Positions 1-5,316 of a stretch of DNA of 8,393 nt are shown piece after piece. This stretch comes from an uncultured Bacteroidota bacterium. GTDB lineage: Bacteria > Bacteroidota > Bacteroidia > Flavobacteriales > Schleiferiaceae. The position numbers were made by a program, and so were the translations under genes. Positions within the stretch are counted from its first letter, which is position 1. Each line of letters starts with the position of its first letter. The notes beneath the pieces are model-generated. The model worked only from the letters and a program-made list of their open reading frames with translations. It did not search any database and had not been told where the DNA came from. The DNA is taken from the NCBI GenBank assembly GCA_913056475.1, contig CAJXMS010000085.1:1-8393 (forward strand). Direction: 5' to 3'.

Positions 1-38
1 CTTTAGGGCTTGGCGTAGGCCTGCCGGCCAAAGGAAAT

Positions 39-52
39 CCCCCCCCAAAAAA
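39..52. repeat. C8/A6 homopolymer tract in lipoprotein leader
   Basis: Eight consecutive C (39-46) are followed by six A (47-52), about 65 bp upstream of the lipoprotein start. The tract is outside any convincing coding region. Homopolymers of this length can slip during replication and, in some bacteria, alter promoter spacing. Here it lies upstream of the candidate promoter at 70-86 rather than inside it, so a regulatory role is only a possibility. The rest of 1-69 shows no supported gene. Confidence 0.3.
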
Positions 53-69
53 TATATTCCTACCCTATC

Positions 70-86
70 CTGGCACGGTATTTTAT
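70..86 (+). promoter_or_regulatory. Partial sigma-54-like site (good -24, poor -12)
   Basis: CTGGCACG at 70-77 matches the -24 half of the sigma-54 consensus (YTGGCACG) completely. At the correct distance the -12 half reads TTTAT instead of TTGCW, so the nearly invariant GC is missing. It lies about 30 bp upstream of the ATG at 117, a workable distance. An exact 7-mer of this kind is expected about once by chance in a window this size on two strands, so this is weak evidence. Confidence 0.22.
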
Positions 87-87
87 A

Positions 88-103
88 AAGTGAAAGTTCA
101 CTT
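88..103. promoter_or_regulatory. Inverted repeat AAGTGAA-AG-TTCACTT, candidate operator
   Basis: Two perfect 7-bp arms, AAGTGAA (88-94) and TTCACTT (97-103), are separated by AG. The repeat ends 13 bp before the ATG of the lipoprotein gene, where a dimeric repressor could block transcription or where a small hairpin could form in the leader RNA. A GTG at 90-92 inside the repeat is in frame with the gene but is unlikely to be the start, because it would add nine residues ahead of a complete signal peptide. Confidence 0.3.
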
Positions 104-116
104 AATTTATGCTCTT

Positions 117-689
117 ATGAAAAGATTACTTTCCATTTTTGCCCTTCTCGGCCTCGGTTTGCTCGCGGGCTGTACCGTAGAAAACCAGGGCCCGCCCGGC
201 CCGCGAGGCCCCCGGGGACCCGCTGGCCCCGGAACTGATTTTACCGTCATCAATGTTACGGCTACGCCTAATGACTGGCTGGCCCTGGGCAATCAAGGGG
301 ATGCCGACTTTCAATACTACGTTGAATTTAATGCCCCCGAGATCGACCAATACGTTTTTGATAACGCGGTAGTGATGGGCTACCTCATCGATCAGGGTAC
401 CGCCTACACCCTGCCCAACACCATTAATTATGGCAACTATACCCGGGAGTTTAGCATGTATTATGGCGTAGGTTACCTGGGGTTTGTAATAAAAGATTCC
501 GATTTACAAACCACCCCGCCCAGCAGTGAGATTCGCTACCGGGTGTATATCATGGAAGCGGGTACGGCTAAGCGGGGCCAGCCTTTGAGCGAGCCGGAGC
601 TGCGGGGTTTATTACAGGATCAAAAAGGGCAAGTGGTGCACTTGCAAGAAGCTCTTCCGGAGGATGTTTCGGCCCGTCCCCGCCCTTAG
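117..689 (+). CDS. Collagen-like (Gly-X-Y) surface lipoprotein
   Basis: The product has 190 residues. The ATG at 117 is chosen over an in-frame GTG at 90 because it gives a textbook lipoprotein signal: MKR, a hydrophobic stretch (4-16) and the lipobox L-A-G-C with the lipidated cysteine at 19. Five Gly-X-Y triplets follow at once (25-39: GPP, GPR, GPR, GPA, GPG). The rest is rich in aromatic and beta-forming residues (about 41-155), with a polar C-terminal tail ending in PRP. This resembles a family of short collagen-like lipoproteins common in Bacteroidota, whose function is unknown. It should be exported by Sec, lipidated, and held in the outer membrane or exposed at the surface. Five triplets are too few for a stable triple helix on their own, so the stretch may be a stiff spacer. 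No clear Shine-Dalgarno sequence is present. The gene converges with the O-antigen ligase-like gene and has no operon partner in view. Confidence 0.85.
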   Translation: MKRLLSIFALLGLGLLAGCTVENQGPPGPRGPRGPAGPGTDFTVINVTATPNDWLALGNQGDADFQYYVEFNAPEIDQYVFDNAVVMGYLIDQGTAYTLPNTINYGNYTREFSMYYGVGYLGFVIKDSDLQTTPPSSEIRYRVYIMEAGTAKRGQPLSEPELRGLLQDQKGQVVHLQEALPEDVSARPRP

Positions 690-697
690 CCGGGCCT

Positions 698-720
698 TTC
701 CTAAGTAAATTTCTTAGGGA
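698..720. terminator. Hairpin between convergent genes, possible bidirectional terminator
   Basis: TTCCTAAG (698-705) pairs with CTTAGGGA (713-720), with one T-G wobble and a 7-nt loop. It sits in the 45-bp gap between the + lipoprotein gene and the - ligase-like gene, where a shared terminator is expected. Neither strand has a clear T-tract after the stem, so efficient intrinsic termination is doubtful. CTTAG at 685-689, over the lipoprotein stop codon, can pair with the same CTAAG (701-705), so two hairpins exclude each other. Confidence 0.35.
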
Positions 721-734
721 GCCGTAGCCAGTTA

Positions 735-2657
735 TTAAGTTCCATTCATTTGGCGCCGGTAGGAGCGGTAGGCCCGGATATAGTCCATGGGCTGCTGAAG
801 CTTGCTACGGCGTTTTTGTAGGTAGTTCATTAGACGATTAAAGCGGCCGTGCTGGGGATGCCCGGCGAGACTCCCCCGCAGGGCATTGGCCATGAGCTGG
901 AGGTATTCCCGGTTTTGGCTGTATGGATTGTGCAGGTTAAGGGTTTCCAGGGCTTGCACAAAACCTTGCTTACCCAAGTGAATTTTGGACTTCAGGCGCC
1001 GGGCTCGCTCAAATTTGGGGGCCATCTGGAGGGCCGTATCCAGTTGTAGAAGCGCCTTTTTTTCCTGGTTTTGCCCCGCATAGTAATTGGCCAGGTTGTA
1101 ATGCACCAAAATATTGTAGGGGGCGGCCCGGCGGGCAGCGAGGAGCTCCTGATAAGCTTTTTGGCTTTGGCCTTTTGCGAGGTAGCCCAGGCTGCTATAA
1201 TAGCGGAGCGGGTTGGCGTATAGATCTACCGTATAGTAGCGATTTTCGGCTTTCTTCACGGCCGGAATGATAGCACTGGCATTTTGCTGCGCATTGGCCT
1301 GCTGAATGGCAGGGGTAGCTTTTTGCCCTTCGTAGCGAAAAGCCATAATGTAAAGGCCGGCAGCGCTCAGGAGTAGGGCCGCGGCGGGGAGCCAGCTGCC
1401 TTTAATTTCCTTTTCTTTTAGAGCTTCGGGGGTGCCCGCGTAAATGAGGCCCAGGAGGGTGAGGAAAAGAATACCATGGGGGGCTCTTTCCAGCGGAAAA
1501 TCGCCAAACGAAAATACTCCGTAAGCGGCCAGCGACCATATGAGCAGGAGTTGGAGTTGGCCTTGCCGGGTATCCGTTTGGTGGCGATAATTGAGCCAAG
1601 CCCGGCGAAGCCCCCAAAGGAAGAGGCCCAGGTAGGCCAGGAGGGCGGCGGGGCCTGCTTCACTCCATATCCAGAGGAAGTCATTGTGGGGCCGCTGAAT
1701 ATGAGTGATGCCTTGCATGGTGCTGTGGTCTACTTTTTCCAGGCCATGGCGAGGGAACTGCAACTTCCAATTGCCCGCTCCCACGCCCAGTGCCGGGTTT
1801 TCACTGATCATTTCCCAACTATTTTCCCAAAAGGCAAAGCGTTTTTGGATATTAGAGCTATCCAGGAAGCCTTTCCGAATTTGGGGCAGGCCTAGCAATC
1901 CCAGCATAAGCACCAGGGCCAGTCCGGTACCCAGCGCTATGCGTGGCCAGGGCAGCTTTTCTTTTTCTCTTCGGGCCAGGAGGTAGGTAAGCAGGGCGGC
2001 GGCCCCGCCCAGGAAGATAGCCAGCCATACCCCGCGGGTACGCAAGAGGAAAAGCAGGGCGAGCATCAGCAAGCTTAAGGCCAGCGCCGCCGAACGCCAG
2101 CTACCTTTTAGGTAAAGCCGCCCCCCCCAGCTGAGTGGGAATAATAGCATCAGAAAGGAGGCTAGTAGGTTTTTATGACTGAAAAGGCCTTTTAGGGCGT
2201 AAATGTCTTGCGCAAAGCTGCCCTTTTGAAGTAAGGCCAGCATTTTGAAGAGGGCTGGCAGGGTGGTAAGGGTGGCTACTATAAGGAGCGATTTCCACAA
2301 AAAGCCTGTTTCTGGTACATTTGGCCGGCAGGCCGCCCAAAAAACCAAGGCGTAGCCGGCCAAGGTGGCGTACCGCGCCCATACGGCGGCTCCCTCGCCT
2401 ACATTGACCGCCTGCGTGATACTTAAGGCCTGGACCAGGAGAAAGGCCAGCATAAGAAGCCCCGGCACTAAAGGGATGGGACGTGCGCGCAGCTGCTGGA
2501 AGCCGGCGGCTGCGAGAAGAAAAACCACCCCGCAGCCAAACCCCCAGCGGGGAAGCAGCGTTATGTCGGGAAGACTGTTTATATGGAAAAGGCATAGCAA
2601 AATCCAAAGGCCTGCCACCGCGTAGCGCCAGTATCCGGGGAGAGAAGGGGTTGCCAT
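735..2657 (-). CDS. O-antigen ligase/polymerase-like membrane protein with C-terminal TPR region
   Basis: The product has 640 residues. About ten to twelve hydrophobic segments span residues 10-440. A long non-membrane loop (about 265-325) leads into the motif R-P-H-N-D-F-L-W (322-329), typical of the Wzy_C/O-antigen ligase family, where a His in this loop is functionally important. Other family-like pieces are GLFSHKNLLASF (157-168) and the arginines in RTRG (206-209). After the last membrane segment (about 420-440), residues 470-590 look like tetratricopeptide repeats, for example around 483-512 and 514-547, and the C-terminus is basic. Family members polymerise or transfer undecaprenyl-linked glycans at the periplasmic face, or glycosylate proteins. 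The acceptor cannot be read from sequence. TPR-tailed versions are frequent in Bacteroidota. No glycosyltransferase, flippase or chain-length gene lies nearby, so it may act on glycans made elsewhere. The ATG at 2657 is followed within ten residues by the first membrane segment. A weak Bacteroidota -7-like box (TACATTTA, - strand, 2684-2677) lies upstream. Confidence 0.85.
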   Translation of the reverse strand: MATPSLPGYWRYAVAGLWILLCLFHINSLPDITLLPRWGFGCGVVFLLAAAGFQQLRARPIPLVPGLLMLAFLLVQALSITQAVNVGEGAAVWARYATLAGYALVFWAACRPNVPETGFLWKSLLIVATLTTLPALFKMLALLQKGSFAQDIYALKGLFSHKNLLASFLMLLFPLSWGGRLYLKGSWRSAALALSLLMLALLFLLRTRGVWLAIFLGGAAALLTYLLARREKEKLPWPRIALGTGLALVLMLGLLGLPQIRKGFLDSSNIQKRFAFWENSWEMISENPALGVGAGNWKLQFPRHGLEKVDHSTMQGITHIQRPHNDFLWIWSEAGPAALLAYLGLFLWGLRRAWLNYRHQTDTRQGQLQLLLIWSLAAYGVFSFGDFPLERAPHGILFLTLLGLIYAGTPEALKEKEIKGSWLPAAALLLSAAGLYIMAFRYEGQKATPAIQQANAQQNASAIIPAVKKAENRYYTVDLYANPLRYYSSLGYLAKGQSQKAYQELLAARRAAPYNILVHYNLANYYAGQNQEKKALLQLDTALQMAPKFERARRLKSKIHLGKQGFVQALETLNLHNPYSQNREYLQLMANALRGSLAGHPQHGRFNRLMNYLQKRRSKLQQPMDYIRAYRSYRRQMNGT

Positions 2658-2791
2658 AATGCAAGTTTAAAGGCCTTAAATGTATAAAACCGCCAAAGAA
2701 GCATAGCTGGCCGAGCGCTACGCGAATGTGGCGAGGTATTTGCTAAGCTGCGTAATCAAAAAACCGCTAAGAAATATTGGAATCGCACTTA
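2658..2791. other. Divergent intergenic region
   Basis: This 134-bp region separates the - strand ligase-like gene from the + strand VTT gene and must hold both promoters. The rightward sigma-54 candidate at 2729-2744 is its best signal. Leftward, TACATTTA (2684-2677) fits five of six fixed bases of the Bacteroidota -7 box (TAnnTTTG). The nearest upstream TTTG is only 9 bp away rather than the usual 17-20, so that promoter is weakly supported. An AAGGCCTT palindrome lies at about 2670-2677. No open frame here is convincing. Confidence 0.5.
2729..2744 (+). promoter_or_regulatory. Sigma-54 (-24/-12) promoter candidate for the VTT-aminotransferase pair
   Basis: The sequence reads TGGCGAG-GTAT-TTGCT against the consensus TGGCACG-N4-TTGCW. 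The -24 GG (2730-2731) and the -12 GC (2742-2743) are separated by exactly the canonical 10 bp. All five bases of the -12 element fit, and five of seven fit at -24 (A to G and C to A differ). The predicted transcription start is near 2755, leaving a leader of about 36 nt before the ATG at 2792. The match is in an intergenic region and oriented towards the gene. No enhancer repeat is obvious upstream. Such promoters need an AAA+ activator, and one is encoded at 5317-6480. That this activator serves this promoter is inference. Confidence 0.5.
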
Positions 2792-3442
2792 ATGGCCCGA
2801 AAAAGAAATGCCCGCATAGGCAAAGTGCGGCGGGCCAATCGTGGTTTTAGAGAAAAAGGGCGCCTGGCGCACCATTACTTCCGGCGCACGGGGCGCTATA
2901 AGTTTTGGGGGCAAACGACGCTTAAGCTGGCGGTTTCGGTGGTGGTGTTGGCCTTGGCAGTGGCGCTTTTCAACCACTTTGTGGTGGATCCCAAAGCTTT
3001 ATTGGGCCCAGTGTTTGATAATTTTCCGCTGTGGATCGTTTTTGCCATTTTCTTTGTGAGCGAGAGTTTTATGGGTTTTTTACCTCCGGATGCTTTTATC
3101 ATTTGGACGGGGCTGCTCGATCATACCTGGTGGTTGGTGGCTTTGCTGGCGGTGCTTAGTTATAGTGGTGGTCAGGTCTCTTACTGGACGGGCAGATGGT
3201 TGCAGCGGGTACCTTGGGTACGCAAGCGGGTAGAACGCCGCTTTGCGGAGCAGTTTGAGACCTTTCGCAAGTTTGGCCGCATGCTGGTCATCATTTCCTC
3301 GCTTACGCCGCTGCCCTTCTCGCCCATTTGCGTGGTGGCTGGTACTTCCGGCATGGGCTGGCGAGAATTTAGCTGGTCAGAGGCTTTCCGGCTGGGGCGT
3401 TTTGGCCTTTATGCCTGGTTTTTACTGGGCGCTATCAACTAA
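2792..3442 (+). CDS. VTT-domain (DedA/SNARE-associated-like) inner-membrane protein
   Basis: The product has 216 residues from the ATG at 2792. An in-frame TTG at 2777 would only add MESHL. The first 37 residues are very basic (R/K at 3, 4, 5, 8, 11, 13, 14, 17, 20, 22, 24, 31, 32, 35, 37) and should lie in the cytoplasm or against the membrane. Hydrophobic segments follow at about 43-64, 79-107, 112-125, 164-184 and 200-215. Family-like features are ESFMGFLPPDAF (91-102), GGQVSYWTGR (126-135) and a PLPFSP-to-AG segment (173-184). The protein matches a Bacteroidota version of the VTT family. Relatives in the wider family act as phospholipid scramblases or undecaprenyl-phosphate flippases. The substrate here is not known, and the Arg usual in the DedA F/Y-x-x-x-R motif is not obvious in the PLPFSP segment. 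The aminotransferase gene begins 9 bp after the stop, so the two are probably co-transcribed. Confidence 0.8.
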   Translation: MARKRNARIGKVRRANRGFREKGRLAHHYFRRTGRYKFWGQTTLKLAVSVVVLALAVALFNHFVVDPKALLGPVFDNFPLWIVFAIFFVSESFMGFLPPDAFIIWTGLLDHTWWLVALLAVLSYSGGQVSYWTGRWLQRVPWVRKRVERRFAEQFETFRKFGRMLVIISSLTPLPFSPICVVAGTSGMGWREFSWSEAFRLGRFGLYAWFLLGAIN

Positions 3443-3451
3443 TTTTGCCTT

Positions 3452-4657
3452 ATGGCCCGCAGTTCTCGCGACATTTTTGACCAGCACCTGGCCCCCACTA
3501 CGCCTTTTCCTCTGGGACTGGAAATAGCCCGGGCTGAGGGAAGCTGGCTTTACGACCCCCAGGGAAATGCCTACCTGGACCTCATAGCGGGCGTGGCGGT
3601 AAGCAATTTGGGGCATGGGCACCCGGAGGTAAAAAAAGCCATTCACGAGCAAGTAGAGCGCCACTTGCATTTGATGGTGTATGGCGAATACATTCAGTCG
3701 CCCGTAAACAACCTGGCGGACGCCTTGACCCAGCGCCTTCCTGCTGCCCTGGAAACTTGCTATTTTACCAACAGCGGAGCGGAGGCCATCGAAGGGGCCC
3801 TTAAATTGGCCAAGCGGGTGACGGGATGTAGTGAGATTATTTCCTTTCGGGGAAGCTACCATGGAAGTACGCACGGCGCCCTTAGTGTGTCTGGCAATGA
3901 GTCCAAAAAACAGGCTTTTAGACCCCTTCTGCCCGATGTGCGCTTTTTGCCCTTTGGCCAGCTAGGGCCTCTTAAAGGGGCCATCACCGAAAAAACCGCG
4001 GCCGTGATCGTAGAGCCCATCCAGGGAGACGCCGGCATCCGGATACCCGATCGCGCTTTCCTGCAGGCACTGCGGGACCGCTGTAATGAGTCCGGGGCCC
4101 TGCTCATTTTTGACGAGATCCAAAGCGGGATGGGCCGCACGGGCGAGCTGTTTGCGTTTAGCCACTGGGGAGTGGTGCCCGATGTACTCTGCACAGCCAA
4201 GGCGCTGGGCGGCGGCTTGCCCCTGGGGGCCTTTATAGCCCGCGCCGCCCATATGCGGGCCTTTACGGCGTATCCTATGCTGGGGCATATTACCACCTTT
4301 GGGGGCAATCCGGTAAGCTGTGCCGCTGCCCTGGCTACGCTGGAAGCTATCGAAAGAGAAGCCCTGCTGGAAGGAGTGGAGGCCAAAGGAGCCCTTATAG
4401 AAAGAGCGCTTCAGGATCCCCGCGTTAAAGAAATACGCCGGAAAGGGCTTTTTATGGCCATAGAGTTTGCTACGCCGCAAGAAGTTCAGCATATTGTCCA
4501 GTATTGCCTGGCCCGGGGGGGTCACGCCTTCTGGTTTTTGAGCTGCCCGGAAAGTTTCCGGCTGGCCCCGCCGCTCAATATAAGCGATGCAGATCTCAAG
4601 CATGGTTGCGCCGTAATACGCGAAGCCATAGAACAGTTAGATAGTATCAGTCTATAA
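3452..4657 (+). CDS. Class III PLP-dependent aminotransferase (acetylornithine/ornithine aminotransferase-like)
   Basis: The product has 401 residues, the normal length for fold-type I class III aminotransferases. Visible family features are: SGAEA (108-112), which binds the PLP phosphate; FRGSYHG (132-138), with the aromatic residue that stacks on PLP; E188 in VEPIQGDAG; D221 and Q224 in FDEIQSGMGRTG (D221 contacts the pyridine nitrogen); K250 in AKALGGG as the Schiff-base lysine; HITTFGGNP (279-287), whose Thr binds phosphate; and R370 in FRLAPPL. All key residues are present, so the enzyme should be active. It transfers an amino group, often from the omega position of ornithine, acetylornithine, lysine or GABA, to 2-oxoglutarate. 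The exact substrate cannot be assigned. It resembles a widespread Bacteroidota subgroup carrying HLMVYGEYIQSP (73-84), separate from typical ArgD, and no arginine-pathway gene is adjacent. It is the second gene of the VTT pair and probably shares the upstream sigma-54-like promoter. Confidence 0.9.
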   Translation: MARSSRDIFDQHLAPTTPFPLGLEIARAEGSWLYDPQGNAYLDLIAGVAVSNLGHGHPEVKKAIHEQVERHLHLMVYGEYIQSPVNNLADALTQRLPAALETCYFTNSGAEAIEGALKLAKRVTGCSEIISFRGSYHGSTHGALSVSGNESKKQAFRPLLPDVRFLPFGQLGPLKGAITEKTAAVIVEPIQGDAGIRIPDRAFLQALRDRCNESGALLIFDEIQSGMGRTGELFAFSHWGVVPDVLCTAKALGGGLPLGAFIARAAHMRAFTAYPMLGHITTFGGNPVSCAAALATLEAIEREALLEGVEAKGALIERALQDPRVKEIRRKGLFMAIEFATPQEVQHIVQYCLARGGHAFWFLSCPESFRLAPPLNISDADLKHGCAVIREAIEQLDSISL

Positions 4658-4696
4658 AAATGCCATCTCCCCGCTGGCCTGACTTCGGTTTTATCA

Positions 4697-4790
4697 TCCG
4701 CTCGCGCTTCCCCCCAAGAATCGGGACAGGTGTTCTTACACTTGCTGGACGAGAAACGGGGCAGAATGGACAGAAAGGAGCGCGAGTGGA
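4697..4790 (+). other. Long-range stem enclosing a hairpin in a convergent intergenic region
   Basis: TCCGCTCGCGCTTC (4697-4710) pairs with GGAGCGCGAGTGGA (4777-4790) over 14 positions: 12 Watson-Crick pairs and two that are G-U wobbles in + strand RNA. On the - strand the same two become A-C mismatches, so the stem favours a + transcript. Inside the 66-nt interior, CAGGTGT (4727-4733) pairs with ACACTTG (4738-4744) around a UCUU loop, with one wobble. CCCC (4711-4714) could also pair with GGGG (4758-4761). TGGAC recurs at 4746, 4767 and 4787. The segment begins 39 bp after the aminotransferase stop. It could be a structured 3' end, a processed 3'UTR RNA or a terminator-like element, although no U-tract follows. 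The rest of the 4658-4800 gap shows nothing I recognise. Confidence 0.4.
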
Positions 4791-4800
4791 CCAACACGCC

Positions 4801-5172
4801 TTAGTTGACTACTTGGCGTTCAAGCTGGCCCAGAGAAAGCGGTTTTTCTAGAAAGCCGCTCACCAAGGGGTCTTCCTCTGCTTTTTGCTTATCCGCAGGG
4901 TCAATGCTGCTGGAGACTAAGAAAATGGGTAGCTTCCCGGCAAAAGGTCTCTGGCGGAGGGCGTTCACAAATCCGAAGCCGTCCATTTCGGGCATTTTGA
5001 TGTCCAAGAAGGTTACTTCCGGCAGCTCCTCACACTGGTCGAGGTAAAACAGGGCCTCTAAACCACTGGTCTTTTTAACCACCCTGGATGCTTCTCCCCA
5101 CATTCGCCTGGCCAATTTTTCGTGGATCATCAGGTCGATGGGGTTATCGTCTATGAGTAGGAGGTGCTTCAA
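4801..5172 (-). CDS. Stand-alone CheY-like receiver domain protein
   Basis: The product has 123 residues and consists of one receiver domain with no output domain. Acidic residues D8 and D9 bind Mg, D57 in FLDIKMPEMDGF is the phosphoacceptor, S87 or S88 sits in the switch position in LVSSSID, and K110 in EKPLS is the conserved lysine. The phosphotransfer site is therefore complete. The start must be the TTG at 5172: the same frame meets a stop five codons upstream, and the next ATG (residue 15) would remove the acidic pocket. No Shine-Dalgarno sequence is seen. Such single-domain regulators act by phospho-dependent protein contacts or as phosphate shuttles in a relay. No histidine kinase or phosphotransfer protein is in view. 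It lies downstream of the sigma-54 regulator on the same strand but 144 bp away, across a hairpin, so it probably has its own promoter. Confidence 0.85.
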   Translation of the reverse strand: MKHLLLIDDNPIDLMIHEKLARRMWGEASRVVKKTSGLEALFYLDQCEELPEVTFLDIKMPEMDGFGFVNALRQRPFAGKLPIFLVSSSIDPADKQKAEEDPLVSGFLEKPLSLGQLERQVVN

Positions 5173-5189
5173 GTCCGGAAGGATTTAAA

Positions 5190-5201
5190 TTTCGGCCGAA
5201 A
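5190..5201. promoter_or_regulatory. Perfect 12-bp palindrome TTTCGGCCGAAA, candidate operator
   Basis: A perfect 12-bp palindrome is centred about 23 bp upstream of the TTG start of the receiver gene, next to an 8-bp palindrome ATTTAAAT (5183-5190). The position suits an operator overlapping a promoter or leader. A 12-bp palindrome is expected about twice by chance in a sequence of this length, so only its location makes it worth noting. Confidence 0.25.
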
Positions 5202-5282
5202 GTTAAAAGAAACGCTCGGAACCCTATCTACGCCGAGGAAAATAGGCGTCAAATGCTCAGGCTTGAAGGAGGCAAGTCCCTC

Positions 5283-5312
5283 GCGTAGTATCAGGACCGC
5301 ACTACGCTTTTT
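5283..5312 (+). terminator. Hairpin with T-tract, terminator-like on the + strand
   Basis: GCGTAGT (5283-5289) pairs perfectly with ACTACGC (5301-5307) around an 11-nt loop, followed directly by TTTTT (5308-5312). This is an intrinsic-terminator layout for rightward transcription, yet both flanking genes are on -. On - the hairpin begins 9 nt after the stop codon of the sigma-54 regulator and is preceded by an A-tract, with no T-tract after it. It may stabilise the 3' end of the - transcript, act in both directions, or stop antisense transcription arriving from the + strand aminotransferase gene. Confidence 0.4.
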
Positions 5313-5316
5313 GCAT

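Noticed and set aside
1..89. Tail of a protein gene entering from the left edge
   Set aside because: One frame stays open to about 85, but the translation is short, has no recognisable feature and crosses the C8/A6 tract.
1476..1895. Open + strand frame of 139 codons antisense to the ligase-like gene
   Set aside because: It lies wholly within a well-supported - strand gene, has no recognisable domain, and is explained by the composition of the opposite strand.
2173..2664. Open - strand frame of 163 codons overlapping the start of the ligase-like gene
   Set aside because: It is in a shifted frame over the N-terminal membrane segments and is rich in Arg, Pro and Ser without a domain, as expected of a shadow frame.
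2658..2700. Sigma-54 promoter for the leftward ligase-like gene
   Set aside because: A TTGCA box directly before the ATG has its GG 11 rather than 10 bp away, and initiation would fall inside the coding region.
3962..4603. Open - strand frame of 213 codons inside the aminotransferase gene
   Set aside because: It is antisense to a gene with every catalytic motif intact and shows no domain of its own.
4660..4851. Possible 63-residue + strand protein just after the aminotransferase
   Set aside because: The translation has no recognisable motif, signal or membrane segment, and its last third runs antisense over the receiver gene. The stem at 4697-4790 explains the region better.
5173..5316. A lost helix-turn-helix of the sigma-54 regulator after a frameshift
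   Set aside because: I read the three - strand frames after the stop codon. They contain early stops and no Fis-like GN-x-x-x-AA-x-x-L-G pattern, so the domain is absent rather than split off.
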